A stretch of 64,000 nucleotides of DNA from Candidatus Altimarinota bacterium (GCA_014377305.1 JACMPW010000008.1:39906-103905); one strand, 5' to 3'; numbered from the stretch's first letter, positions 32,901-44,824 are shown. The notes: a model not told the origin generated them from the letters alone. Translations and numbers: made by a program.

Positions 32901-35771
32901 GTTGCATCAGAGTGATCTCTCACCGGGAGTCGTCTTGATATAGCCACGCTCGGATACACACCATGAGAGTATATACTGCGTATTTCGCCGATCACTCCCA
33001 CAGATATACTCCCACCTACAGAGTCTATTAGCGAGACACTCATCTACCTCACTGGGGACTACGCGAGTCGAGATAGTACTCTGCGAGTCATACCAGAACG
33101 GACGATATATCATGATGGCGAGACAGCTCGTATGCTCATCACCACTCCATTCTCGAGTGGAGGATATCTCTATATCACTCGGGAGAGAGGAGGAGTCATC
33201 GACCATGAGTATATTGCCTATACTGGATCCAACTATACCTGAGACTACCAGATAGATGAGTCATTCTATCCCAATGTATATATAGGAGTCGTAGCATTCC
33301 CGAAATGAGGTACGAGTGAGCGTGGATATGCAGTAGGATACGGAGAGATCATCATGGATCTTTCCGATAAAAAATGAAACCTGAGCGTGACTCCAAACAA
33401 AGCAGTCTACAAAAATCGTGACACCGTCACTGCAGATCTCATACTCACAGATCATGCTGACAAGTGAGTCGAGTGAGAACTCGAGGTCATGGTGATAGAT
33501 GAGAGTCTCATACGACTCCTCGGTAATATCGATCTGGATATAATACCAAAATTCTTCGAAAAATACCAATTCACGATGAAAACAGCTCTGACTGCTATCG
33601 GTATCGAACGCAATAGATATCTCTCTCGAAAGGGCTCAAATGGTGGAAGTGGAGACAAGTGATGAGATGGTGCACAGATATCATCACGAACATTGTTTCG
33701 CAATACCGCCTACTATAATCCATCGGTTATCACAGATAAAAATGGTACAGCAAAAATATCATTCCAACTCCCAGACAATGTCACCGACTATCGTATCATA
33801 GCGATCGGACAAACTCACTCATCTCAGTTCTCCGTGAGTGAGAAGACGATATCCGTGAGACGAGACTATACACTCGAGACACATGCACCATCTCTCGCCT
33901 ATCCTGGCGATACGACGACGATCACAGCATCAGTATTCAACTCGACAACACAGATCACTGGAGCTAGTCTCGAACTCAGTATCGGTACTGGTGGTTCTCT
34001 TTTTCAAAAATCAGAAACGCTCATACTGAGTCCATCCCAATCGGTATGAAAAAACTACCAGATAGTAGTATGAAAAGTATGGAATGGGGATATCGCATAT
34101 ACTCTGACACTCAGAGACAAAAAATGAGTCATCCTCGATAGCCTATCGAAAGTAGTCCATGTATCGCAACCACCTATCATCGCGGATATGAGTCGTATAT
34201 CAGGATCTACAGATACTGGAGTCAGTCTATCACTCCCAGCAATTGGACGCAACACGAGTCCAGATTCACGAGTCACGATATCAATATCAGATAGCCCACT
34301 ACAAAATCCTGACAGGGTCATCGCAGCTCTGATTGCCTACCCATATGGATGTATCGAGCAGACGATATCGAGCACTCTCCCGAACGCTATAGCTCTACAG
34401 CTCTGATCGAGCCTGGGGATCAAGATAGATAGTATAGTCGCTCACAAAAATCTCGAAGTAGGTATAGCAAAGATACTCAAGATGCAAGATGCCAATGGTG
34501 GATGGAAATACTGGGAAAATGATACAACAGTAAATAATCATATCACTCCATATGTTATCAGATCCCTCTATGAGTTCCGGAGTCTCGGCGTTACTATACC
34601 AGATGAGACTATATCTAGGGGTCTGGACTATATAGCTAACATGCCAATGTTTCCAAATTGACTAGATACCTCCGCAGAGGCCGACAATCAGTCAGAGATA
34701 TTTGCGACCCTTGCACAAGGAAAGCATCCCAAAGCAAAAATAATACAAGAATCCATCGATATATCCAAACTTTCTCGACATGGGTACCTGATGTATAGTG
34801 TCGGACTAGCATCACTCGGGCAACTCGATGCAAAAATAAAACAGAGCCTCAAATCGAGAATGAGCTCCAGAAATAGTGAGACATATTGGTACTGGAATGA
34901 TACTGCTGATCAGGCTATCTATGCTCGCCTCCTCGTAGAGATAGGAGAGCGGACAACTGCAGCAAACATGATCCGTGATCTCCTCCAGTGAGTCGATATG
35001 GAGTCATACTATGTATCCACCCAATCTCGTATACAACTCCTCATGACTCTGATATCTCTGTCTGGCAATCAATCTACTCCTTTCACACTACAGATCACTA
35101 CTGGCAAGCTCAAGATACCAGTAAGCATAAGCAAATGAACACACCGATATAGCTATGACACCCGTAGATCACTCATAGGCACCGCTCTCGATATAGCTAG
35201 ACTTGCCGGCACTGGGATAATCTACTACGATATCAGCTTGCGTGATGAGCCGATCGATATATTCGCAGTCCAGTCAATAATTCATCCAGAGCTCAGTGTA
35301 TCACGAGTATTTGAAAAAGTCGACGAGTCACGCTGACTCGATGCGAATTGACAATTCATCTCTGCTACCCCTATCATGGATAATATATTTCACAAGTGAG
35401 AACTCTATAGAGTCCGTATCACTGTGACTCCCAAGCCGAGCAATAAGAATAAATACTACCTCACACTCGAGGACTATATCCCAGGTGGATGGAGACCAAT
35501 TAGTTCAGTATTCAAGACGGAGAGTTTTACTACCACTGATGCAAATAGTGAATATGGATACTGGAACTGATGGACACATGTCGAGTCTCGACTCGATAGA
35601 ATCCTCGCAACACAGGACTATATCTGGCGAACTGATCGACCATATACCTATACATACTATATCCGTCCAGAATATAGTGGCATATATCTCCTCCCTCCTG
35701 TCACAGCCTACTATATGTATCAGCCTCAGATACATACCACTGGCAAATATGAGCGGATCACAGTGCAATAA
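29964..35771 (+). CDS. Bacterial alpha-2-macroglobulin-like protein with thioester motif
   Basis: 1935 residues in one frame with several dozen TGA=Gly codons. An N-terminal membrane anchor or signal (about residues 8-28) is followed by a long series of MG beta domains. A bait-like, Gly/Ser-rich stretch lies near residue 1230 (RKGSNGGSGDKGGDG). Then come RTLFRNTAYYNPSVITDKNGTAKISFQLPDNVTDYRI, the macroglobulin core signature, and PYGCIEQTIS with the Cys-Ile-Glu-Gln thioester near residue 1460. The C-terminal TED and receptor-like domains are complete. Bacterial members trap proteases in the envelope, usually partnered with PBP1C. A PBP1C-like protein is encoded 13 kb upstream. Confidence 0.9.
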
Positions 35772-35821
35772 CTGATATCCTCATATCAAACTTATCTACT
35801 ACCCTACTAATCTACTACCTC

Positions 35822-36268
35822 ATGAAATGCCCAAAATGCCGCAATCTCGATACTCGTGTGATCGACTCTCGTACTACTGACGATGGTAAAGCAATACGCC
35901 GTCGCCGAGAGTGTGAAAAGTGTGAATCCAGATTTACCACATTCGAGCGACTCGAATTTGTATCATTCATGGTAACCAAGTCGTCAGGGGAACTCGAGCC
36001 ATATGACCGTACCAAGATCGTCAACTCTATGCTGAAAGCTCTCGTAAAGAGACCGTTTGATCCTGACAAACTCGAAGATGCCATCAATACTCTCGAAAAT
36101 GAATGGGCACAGAACAAACAAGCCATCAGTTCTAAACGTATCGGTCGAGATATTCTCCGCAAGCTCAGAGATTTTGATGAGGTGGCATTTGTCAGGTATG
36201 CATCGATCTACCACAATCACGATAATGTGAAATGATTTGTGAAGTTCATCGAAGAGGAATTGGGATAG
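35822..36268 (+). CDS. nrdR: Transcriptional repressor NrdR
   Basis: 148 residues. The N-terminal zinc ribbon MKCPKCRNLDTRVIDSR...RRRRECEKCESRFTTFER is complete. The ATP-cone domain follows (VTKSSGELEPYDRTKIVNSMLKAL...), ending RYASIYHNHDNV. TGA encodes a Gly near the end (NVKGFVKF). NrdR represses ribonucleotide reductase genes when dATP is high. No nrd genes are in the window. It lies 50 nt after the macroglobulin gene. Confidence 0.95.
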
Positions 36269-36342
36269 TTACAATATTCGTAATTCTGACGCTTCTGAAA
36301 CTCAGGATCTGTTTCTTTTTAACTTTTCATCTTAGCTCATAG

Positions 36343-37317
36343 TTGTCATCCATCCTCACCATCATCCCACTCCAATCAGCTCGCCTCGAGGCCCCCTGTA
36401 TATCAGCGGAGATCATCAGTGTGATCGAAGAGGTCAAATCTGAAGGGAAAAAATCACTCATATTCTACTCCAGGCGAGGTAATGCAAGAGCATGGATATG
36501 TGCTGATTGTGGTCACTATGAGAAATGTCCTCATTGTGATATTGCATTCGCCTATCATACGACACCAGAGAAGTGTCTCATATGCCACCATTGTAGTCAG
36601 ATTGCCCCATTTCCTATTATCTGTCCTCATTGTCATGGAAACAAGGTAAATCCTGTATGAGTCGGGATACAGCAGATCGAAGATAGACTGAGCAAGCTCG
36701 TATCCACGAATACAAAAATACTCCGTATCGATAGTGATACGAAGGAAAAATCTGGAGTCCTCTATAATACAATAAAAACGAGTGATATTATTATCACTAC
36801 TCAAATCGGCGGGAGTATTGTGCATCCAGATATTGGAGCAGTGATTTGGCTCTCCTTTGAACTCAATCTATCGATACCATCGTATCATATCGAGGAAGAT
36901 ATATATCATGAAATCTCCTACTATAAAAAACAAGGCCTTCCTCTCTATATACAGACCTATACTCCTGATCATCCACTTCTTCGAGAGATAATGGATGGTA
37001 ATACGAGATCATTTCTCTCATATCTCTCTCGGGAACGGATTGAATTCAGATATCCACCATTCGCAGAGTTAGCGACGATACGGATCCATGATGAACAAAA
37101 GAAAAAAGTCGAAGATATTATGTCCAAACTCATCAACAAAATTTCTATAATTAAGCTTCCATCGACATTTTTAGCTTTTGATACGAATATTTGGGAAAAA
37201 TATGGTGGTGAATGGCAACAAAAAATAGTACTCAAGGATAAAAGCCTCTCATATGTACTCCGAGATTTGGAAGTTGAGATAGTGAGAAATCGGAGTGTGA
37301 CACTAGAATGGAGCTAG
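36343..37317 (+). CDS. priA: Truncated PriA-like protein (zinc-binding and helicase C-terminal parts only)
   Basis: 324 residues, starting at a TTG that directly follows an in-frame TAG. The visible part begins at SARLEAPCISAEIISVIEE and continues into LIFYSRRGNARAWICADCGHYEKCPHCD...CLICHHC...ICPHCHG, the eight-Cys zinc site of PriA. Then come GVGIQQIEDRLSKL, ITTQIGG and YIQTYTPDHPLL...RYPPFAELATIRI. The N-terminal 3'-end-binding domain and the helicase N-lobe with Walker A and DEAH box are missing, so ATP-driven unwinding is not expected. No matching N-terminal gene precedes it. It may be a reduced primosome factor or a decayed gene. Confidence 0.8.
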
Positions 37318-37325
37318 AAATGGAG

Positions 37326-38882
37326 CTAGAGTTGTATTCTTTGTTTTTCTCGGATTGTCCATCCAAGTATAGCAATTATAACAAGTCCAAATAATAAAAA
37401 AAATGCAGGGAATCAGAATGCAACGAGTGTTCCACCGATAACAAGTCCGATAACATTGGCGAGATTTTGGATTACTTTCATAGGTCCTGATGAGGCATTA
37501 GCATTGATCTCACTGAGTCATTCATGCTCAGCATAGATACGATTATATATATCGAGGAACTGGTTTTGTCCAGTAGACATACCACAGGCATAACCCAGTG
37601 AGTTGATGAGTGCAAGGCATAGTATCAATAGTGGACTCATACTAGAGCCAAGGGTGAATATACCCATCAGTATAAGAGATCCTCATGAGAGAGCGAGTCC
37701 AATGATTCCGATAGTTCTCACTCCGATACGAGCTCATATCTTGCTCGCTGTCTCCTGGAGAACGATACCAGGCACTCATATCATAGCGAGTAAAATATAG
37801 CTCCATCCTGGTTTCATCTGATCGAGAAACTGCAAGAGAAATGACGAAGCAAATGTATCCCAAAATCCAAATGTCAATACGAGTGTAATGGTCCAAAATA
37901 GAGATATATGTATTGGTTTGTGCATACATATTTCCCAAATAATTGCAAATTCTCTCTTACTCGATACAAAAACATCTTTCCATGGAACTTTATCCTCTAT
38001 AGATATTTGCTTGGGTTTGAGCATGAGGTATTTTGCACCATTCACGACCTTTTCGAGGTCTACTTTTGCTATTGTTTCTGTGATGTACTCTTTTACATTT
38101 TCCTTATTCCAGTGTTGTACAGAAACACGGAAACTACTGATATCACTAATATTGACAGAATCCATTGAATTATCAAAAAATCGAATTGTAAATGCAAGAA
38201 ATCCAGCAATGATAATTGCTAAAAAGACCACAGCAACAGCAGGATTGAATGATAATACAAATCCCGAAAGCACTAATCCTATAAGTGAACCAATACCAAA
38301 TGTGATATTGTTACGGGCTAGGATGGTACCATATTCACTTGGATCAGCATGGGAGAGAACATATCAATAAGTTGATACATCATTGATTTCTTTGGTGAGA
38401 CCGTAACAAATTGATGACACGATCACTCAGATCCAGTTGAGAGCACTCCCAAAAAACCATGCCTTACCAGATTCGAGAGACTCTGGAGTGATAACACCAG
38501 ATACATACTCAATGATACTAAATATATGAAATATGAATGCAAAAAATATACCGGTCGCAATCAACTGAGATATTGCAGCAATAATAAACATCCGACGAGT
38601 TGGAATATAGCGCTGGATGATACCGAGTGGAACATCGATAGCAAATGCTATAAGATTGGCAAAGCCCAGAAAAAGACCTACGAGAACCAGATTATTGAGT
38701 AATAATCAGAAAAAAAAGACTACAGAGAAATGAAAAATCATCCAAACAAATCACTGTAGACTATTGGTAATATAAAAGTTACGAAGACGATATCACTCCA
38801 GTCAGGTCTGTGTGGAGATGATGATCGGATTCGATCAATGATCGATAGTTCCTATCGTATCGGCATCTACTGAGAGAGTCAT
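37326..38882 (-). CDS. Major facilitator superfamily transporter
   Basis: 518 residues with about 12 hydrophobic segments, a central cytoplasmic loop (residues about 240-300, KENVKEYITETIAKVD...) and the MFS-like loop with positively charged residues after TM2 (IQRYIPTRRMF). Several TGAs encode Gly inside membrane helices. The substrate is not recognisable. It converges with the priA-like gene, 8 nt apart. The start at 38882 is the first ATG of the open frame. Confidence 0.75.
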
Positions 38883-38901
38883 ATAAAGAATAAAAAGATA
38901 A

Positions 38902-38924
38902 AGACCAATATACTCTATTGGTCT
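38902..38924 (-). promoter_or_regulatory. Hairpin upstream of the MFS gene
   Basis: AGACCAATA-gagta-TATTGGTCT on the minus strand, followed by a U-rich TTATCTTTTT stretch just before the MFS start codon. It could be a terminator of an upstream transcript or an attenuator. The remaining sequence up to 39054 is AT-rich and holds no recognisable gene. Confidence 0.45.
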
Positions 38925-39054
38925 CAGATATAAGATGAGGCTAGAGCTGATCACATGACCAAATTGTGATGTACTATAAGATTATCAGATAGAGTAAAAA
39001 TTTACAAATCTAGGGTAATTTTTTACTTGCATAAGAAGTAAATATATACACAAT

Positions 39055-39432
39055 TTACCTCACAATAGGACTATGTATTTCTTTTACTCTCCGTAGTCTC
39101 TGCATCTGGTCATATGCGACCGTTGCCTCGAGTTCTCTTCGAACTTGTTTTTTGTTTTGATCTTTTTCTCTCTGTTTTTCTCATTCACGAGCGATTGCCT
39201 CATCGAGGAGTATATCGATCGCCTGGAGTCCCGAGAGGAATCTACGAGCCTCCTCTTCGAGAAGCTGATTTCGTATAGCTACAAACCGGATAATATATCC
39301 ATCCCAATCAGAGATGAGTGCTGTCTGTCTCTCACTCGAGAGTACTACGAAAATACGAGATATATTATGGCGATCCTCATCAGTGATGGGAGCACGTTCG
39401 AGAAGTAACTGGAGACGAGTATTTTGCATCAT
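39055..39432 (-). CDS. Hypothetical small helical protein
   Basis: 125 residues to the TAA at 39055, with one TGA=Gly (AREGEKQREK). The composition is charged and likely all-helical, with a coiled-coil-like second half (EKQREKDQNKKQVRRELEA). There is no signal peptide or membrane segment. The family is not recognised. It is transcribed in line with the next small gene upstream, 23 nt apart. Confidence 0.5.
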
Positions 39433-39455
39433 TCGGAGAAGATATGAGAAAATAA

Positions 39456-39818
39456 TTAAGCAGCTAATTGGTATTCTGTATCATTTGCCGCTTCTGGAAA
39501 TTTTGGAGTTGTTGTATTGATGACTGTAGTAGCAAGAATAATATTTTTTGGATTTATAGCCATGATTGCTGATGTCATGATACTAGTATTTATAACTTTA
39601 TTCTCGAGATCTGCTCTGAGCAACTCAGTTACAGTATTTTGGATATGAGTTGGGACTTGTTTTATTTTGCTAGCAATGATATCGAGCCTATCGAGTACAG
39701 TCTGATATGTAGCATATTTCTCTCGCAGAGCATTGATATAAAAAGAAGCCTGGGGAATATGTTCATGAGCCTTTGAGAGTATTGGATATTCTGTAAGAGG
39801 CTTTGGATTTTGATTCAT
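39456..39818 (-). CDS. Hypothetical protein
   Basis: 120 residues without TGA, ATG to TAA. The N-terminal half is helical and polar (EYPILSKAHEHIPQASFYINALREKY). The C-terminal half has a mildly hydrophobic Ala/Ile/Thr-rich segment (IMTSAIMAINPKNIILATTVINTTT). No family is recognised. It is divergent from the mutY-like gene. Confidence 0.5.
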   Translation of the reverse strand: MNQNPKPLTEYPILSKAHEHIPQASFYINALREKYATYQTVLDRLDIIASKIKQVPTHIQNTVTELLRADLENKVINTSIMTSAIMAINPKNIILATTVINTTTPKFPEAANDTEYQLAA

Positions 39819-39867
39819 ACTATTTATTATTATGATATGCTTTCATTATATCGAATATGCTCTTTTT

Positions 39868-39895
39868 TTGCAAATAAAAGAAATATAAATATTAT
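39868..39895 (+). promoter_or_regulatory. Promoter of the mutY-like gene (leaderless arrangement)
   Basis: TTGCAA (39868-39873), 16 nt, TATTAT (39890-39895), then CAGTCT and the ATG at 39902. Confidence 0.55.
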
Positions 39896-39901
39896 CAGTC
39901 T

Positions 39902-40942
39902 ATGAAATCATTCCCTTGGCAACAACTCATTGACTGGTATAGCGAAAACGGTCGTCACGATTTCCCGTGGAGACAGTATAATCCTAGTGATGAAACAGGC
40001 TATCGTATCTGGCTCGCTGAGATTCTCCTCCAACAGACTCAAGCTGATCGAGTAGTTCCTTTTTATGAGCGGATACTAGAGAGATATCCAACTATAGAGA
40101 GCCTCGCAGATGCGAGCTATGATGAATTTTTCACTTATTATCAGTGACTCGGCTACTACTCTAGGGCGAGGAATCTCCTGAAAACTGCGAATATCGTGAG
40201 TACAGAATATACTGGAGTATTTCCGAGGGACAAATTCACACTCAAAAAACTCCCAGGAGTCGGCGAGTATACCGCGAAAGCGATCCTCGTATTCAGCTAT
40301 GGAGAGGCCCTACTCGCATGGGATACCAATCTGGAGACCATATTCTCGAGATACTATCGATGAGCCAAGAATATCAAACTCACGGAAGACGAGAAAAGTG
40401 AAATAGAGAGGGATTTTCAGAGTTTTGCTAGCAATAATAAGCTATGAACTCCTGTAGATGAACTCTCAAGAGACATCAATAATGCCCTCATGGACTGGGC
40501 TCGCATCATGGAACCCAAGAATGCAAGTCTATTGGATAAAAATAGTTACATCTTCATAGAGAGTGAATTCTATCTATCTGAGTGAACGAGTGAGATCGTC
40601 GAAAAAAAGATATCCGTCTCATTTCCTACTCCTGATGCTCAGGTCATCGTCATACTACATCAGGATCATAGGGTATACTACTCGCTCTCGACTGGATTCT
40701 ATTCCCCATTCATATTACCAGCGAGCGAGAATCGAGATACCCGCTGATATGTACAGGATTTTTTTAGAAATCAATACGGTCTCGAGCTCTCGGTACGACC
40801 AGTGCACCGCAAATGGCTATCGGGAGATGGCAAGCCATATATCGCCATGAATGCCCAGATACAAGCAGGAGATGCGAGTATATTCGAGCAGTATAACAAA
40901 TCAGATATGCGGGTATCTACAGAGATCCTCTACTCTCTATAG
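39902..40942 (+). CDS. mutY: MutY-like A/G-specific adenine glycosylase without iron-sulfur cluster
   Basis: 346 residues. The HhH-GPD core is seen in WLAEILLQQTQADRVVPFYERIL, YYQGLGYYSRARNLL (the first Gly is TGA), LKKLPGVGEYTAKAI and AWDTNLETIFSRYYRG. The Asp of WDTN aligns with the catalytic Asp of the usual LDGNV motif. The C-terminal four-Cys cluster loop of MutY is not found. The last 130 residues could be the NUDIX-like 8-oxoG-sensing domain (VIVILHQDHRVYYSLS). It removes A opposite 8-oxoG if active. It overlaps the convergent EVE gene by 26 nt. Confidence 0.75.
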
Positions 40943-41387
40943 TACGCATGATAGTCTCAGACTCTCTATCTGTCACGGGTGTTATCGAGAGTCGACTCCC
41001 CTTCTGGAGCAGCTTCATATTGGCGAGTTCAGGGATCGATCGGATCTCTGTGATAGAGAGGATATGTGAGAACCGCGATACAAAACCGACATCCACACAC
41101 ATCCATATCGGCCGATCACGAGTGGATTTTGGATCGTAGTGCTTGTCTCAGATGATGAACTGTGTATCATCAGGATGCGGGAGTGATACAACCTCTGCGA
41201 GCCCAACGATACCAGGAGTTGCACACGACGAGTGATAAAAAAATACCCGATCTCAAGTCTGCATATGATCTCGCATATAGTTGCGAGCGAGATAGTTGCG
41301 GACACCGAACCAACTCGATGATCCATCTCGCTCTAGGTGGTCTATCGAGTATTCTGTGGGTTCGGATTTCATGAGCCAGGAGGTCAT
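40917..41387 (-). CDS. EVE domain protein (DUF55/thymocyte nuclear protein 1-like)
   Basis: 156 residues. It has the typical start TSWLMKSEPTEYSIDHLE, then WFGVRNYLARNYMRD, VFFYHSSC..PGIVGLAEVV and DPKSTRDRPIWMCVDV, which together are the EVE/PUA-like fold. EVE domains bind modified bases in DNA or RNA; in bacteria they often stand alone. TGA encodes Gly twice (MQTGDRVFF and FIIGDKHYD). The gene ends inside the 3' end of the convergent mutY-like gene. Confidence 0.85.
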
Positions 41388-41407
41388 AAGAAAAATTAAA
41401 ATTTTAT

Positions 41408-41436
41408 AAAAATCCCGAGAGATACTCGGGATTTTT
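41408..41436 (-). terminator. Terminator after ftsH
   Basis: Stem AATCCCGAG / CTCGGGATT with a five-base loop and T run. It lies 10 nt after the ftsH stop and ends the ftsH transcript before the EVE gene. Confidence 0.8.
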
Positions 41437-41445
41437 GGATATATA

Positions 41446-43395
41446 CTACATCGCGATCTTCGCAGGAACTCATGCAACTCCATCAAAAAATACATCGAAC
41501 TCCTCTTGTGTCATCTCCTCAACAATGAGGAGGGCATCGGCGATCTGCTCGTGGAGTACACGATTGACAGTGATAATACGAGTGGCAAGTGTATAGGCAT
41601 CCTGGAGGAGTCCTCTCACCTTCTCATCGATGAGCTTTCGAGTATCGTTGGACATATCTTTGCGTTGTCACTCCGTGTAGTCTGGAGCATAGTTCTCAGC
41701 TCAGAGCTCAGCGTCAAATCCATATCGCATCACCATAGCTCTAGCGATCTCAGTAGCTCGCTCGATATCTGAGCTCGCCCCTGTTGTGATATATTCAGAT
41801 CCAAAAAATATCTCCTCAGCCACCCGTCCGCCATAGAGGGTAGCGAGCTCATCCAGATATTTTGCCTTTGATGTGTAGGTACGATCTTTTTCTGGGAGGA
41901 ACCATGTCACTCATCCAGCACCTCCACGAGGGAGGATAGAGATCTTGTGTACAGCATCAGTATGTGGGAGCATTTTACCGACGATCGCATGTCCGACCTC
42001 ATGGAGCGCTGTGAGACGCTTCTCATGATCGGTCATACGCAGTGATTTTTTCTCATTTCCCATCACGACTTTTTCTATGGATTTTTGGATCATTTCCTGA
42101 GTTATACTTTTCGCACTTTTCTTACCTGCGAGTATTGCTGATTCATTGAGAAGATTACCAAGCTCAGCCCCAGAGAATCCGATAGTAATAGCAGCGATAC
42201 GATCCCATCTGACATCATCTGCAAATGGCTTTCCTTTGGCATGGACTTCAAGGATTTTTTTGCGATCTTCGAGAGTTGGAAGATTGATAGTTACTTTACG
42301 ATCGAACCGTCCTGGACGAAGTAGTGCACTATCGAGGACATCAGCACGATTGGTCGCTGCCATGATGATCACATTGGTCTCGTTATCGAATCCATCCATC
42401 TCAGTCAGAATCTGATTGAGCGTCTGTTCCCTTTCATCATGTCCACCTCCTATTCCAGGTGATCGCTTCTTCCCTATCGCATCGATCTCATCGATGAATA
42501 TGATCGATGGAGCGTGTTCACGAGCCTCACGAAAGAGATCTCGTACACGAGCCGCACCCACACCGACGAACATCTCGACGAACTCAGAACCAGATATAGA
42601 GAAAAATGGAACTCCAGACTCTCCTGCAACCGCTCTTGCGAGGAGAGTCTTACCCGTTCCTGGAGGACCCACCATGAGGATACCTCGTGGGATCTTGGCT
42701 CCGAGATCTTTATATTTAGCTGGATTTTTGAGGAAATCAACAACCTCTTCGAGATCAGCTTTTTCCTCATCAGAGCCAGCTACATCAGCGAATGTTACTA
42801 CCTCATCGAGCTCTGGATCATACATCTTGGCTCGACTCTTGATGAACTGCATAGGATTGCCCATACCACCCCCACCCATACGACTCATGAGGAATATGAT
42901 ACCCATGATCGTTATGAGTGTGAGGCCGAGACTCGGGAGGAATTCCCAAAAGGCATTCGCGAGATTGTTGTTCTCGATCGTGACCTTAGTAGGATTAGCA
43001 GGATTTGAGAGACCAATATCAGTGATCGATACATTGGCGGGGAGAGTAGTGCGATCGATAGATCTCTTAGTCAGAGCCTTGCCTCAGACAATATTAGAAA
43101 TGGACTGTTTACGTCCTTGGATCTGATTGCCTGATATGATGACCTCCTCATAGAATCCAGACTGATAATTGGATCTGATTTCATTGACTCCTATATTATC
43201 GTTATAGGTAATTGTTTCACTTCCACTCTGGGAATAGAGAGTATAGAGTGCCCAGATGAGCGCTACGGAAAGAATCGGATAGAGAAATGTACGAGGCGTA
43301 ATCTCGATGATCTTGACTTGTGCATCTTTTGGGAGGCGAATTATTGGTTTTTTTGGAGTTATTTTTTTGGGATTTTTTGGGATTTTTGGAGCCAT
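41446..43395 (-). CDS. ftsH: ATP-dependent zinc metalloprotease FtsH
   Basis: 649 residues from the ATG at 43395. Two membrane helices (about residues 37-55 and 131-155) flank an extracytoplasmic domain. The AAA+ domain has Walker A GPPGTGKT, Walker [12 protein letters not shown] and the second region of homology [20 protein letters not shown]. The protease domain has HEVGHAIVG as the zinc site and the third ligand Asp in the following [12 protein letters not shown] stretch. FtsH degrades membrane and short-lived cytoplasmic proteins. A TTG 78 nt upstream would add a hydrophobic stretch; I prefer the ATG because it gives the usual FtsH topology. It follows the barstar-like gene. Confidence 0.95.
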
Positions 43396-43473
43396 GAGAG
43401 TGATAAGAATATACGAAATAAGCCCAAACAGTATATAAAGACTGAGGGAAAAAGCAAAGGAAAGTGTGGGCAA

Positions 43474-43815
43474 CTATGGTGAATATCGTAGCTCGAAAGT
43501 GAAAGAAAGATGATCAGAGCGAAAATCTCGACCTAGCGAGAGATCGATGAGGAGTGCTCGGAACTGATCCAAATCACTTTCAGGAAAATGAGACTCGAAT
43601 ACATCGAACCCCTCGAATATGAGATGAACTCCAGTGAGTGGACTTCCCATATGTTGGAATATGTCAGCTGCTGGATCAAGAGAACTCATCATATCTGAGA
43701 GAGCATCCCAGTTGTATCAAAAGTAAGCAGGAAAAGAAAAGGTTGATACAAATAACTCAAATAATGATTGCCTATCGACGAGTTCAGTAAGATTGATGTG
43801 GATTTTTGCGATCAT
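43474..43815 (-). CDS. Barstar-like protein
   Basis: 113 residues, ATG at 43815, TAG at 43474. It has the barstar pattern: a first strand IAKIHINLTELVDRQSLFELF, then FSFPAYFGYNWDALSDMMSSL (the Gly is TGA), which matches the FGFPxYYGxNWDAL signature helix. A C-terminal FEGFDVF strand follows. Barstar-type proteins bind and block barnase-type RNases, but many are stand-alone and of unknown role. The start overlaps the 3' end of the TraB-like gene. No ribonuclease partner is seen nearby. Confidence 0.75.
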
Positions 43816-43818
43816 ATA

Positions 43819-44823
43819 TTATCGAATAGTATATGGTTCACTATTTTCTATATGAGCTACCTGCCATGCTGGAGAGAGTCGCTGGAGAGCCTCATATACT
43901 CAGTTGAAATGCAGTGCTCCATAGACGATAGCAATACGCTCTGTCGGATGATCCTGGATATATCTGATGATAGCATCATTGCGTCTGTTGATGATCGTAT
44001 TGAAAAGCTGTGCCTGGGATCCAGTCGTGAGAAGATCTGAGAGATCATCAGATCTTCTGAGCGACCAACTGAGGAGTCCTCGTCCTACCCAACTCATCCA
44101 TATACGCTCACGAGGAGAGAGTGTCACGAAGGCTGATCAGATTTCTGTCTCGGCATCTGAGAATGATCCAGATACTGATCCAGAGGAGAAAATAACCTGT
44201 GATCCAGTATCCATCAGTCTCACAATATCATCGATAGAGAGATCTACAGATATGAGAGATCCTGTAGCTATCTCTGCAAAAAGAGATCAATTATCCTGAC
44301 TATGGAGTCAAACAAGATTTGCGATAGTCGAGTAGAGAGTAGGAGTAAAATCGAATCCCATAGCCCTATCGAATATAGCTTGATTATCTGGAGTACCTGG
44401 CTTGACTCCCTCATAGAGTATGGTATATCCTTGACGAGCAAGTAATTGAATCGTTTCTTTTTTGTGGGCAAAAAACTCGGGACTCGCTATATGCGACATC
44501 TCGACGAATACAATATGTTGTCCAGAGTGGGTGAGAGTGATGTCTGATACTATACCTGGCATAATATGCTGATACTGGATGAAAGCGAACATAATCGAAA
44601 TAAAAAATCCGATTATTCCCAGCATCGTTAAGATATAGCGTAGTATGACTTGTTGATAATTTCCTACTTTACTACGACGAAAAATATAAGTGAGTAAGAA
44701 TATTCCAGATACAACAAGTATGACTTGTAAGATAAACGATACAAATGAAATGATACCAAAAAAACCCTCGAATATGAGAGCAATAGCTGCGAATATATAT
44801 GCGAGGATTTTAGATAGTTTCAT
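43819..44823 (-). CDS. TraB/PrgY-like membrane protein
   Basis: 334 residues. The first 120 hold three hydrophobic helices. The soluble part has the TraB-type motifs VFVEMSHIASPEFF, YTILYEGVK (EGV), NRRNDAII and IVYGALHFNG (GxxH). The TraB/PrgY/GumN family includes putative metalloproteases and pheromone-shutdown proteins; catalytic function is not proven. Several TGAs encode Gly. The ORF ends at a TAA just before the barstar-like start. It starts directly after der, so TraB-barstar-FtsH and possibly Der are one transcription unit. Confidence 0.75.
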
Positions 44824-44824
44824 A

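Noticed and set aside
43396..43473. Longer ftsH start (TTG at 43473)
   Set aside because: It would add a third hydrophobic segment not usual in FtsH and begins immediately after the barstar stop codon. The ATG at 43395 gives the normal two-helix topology.
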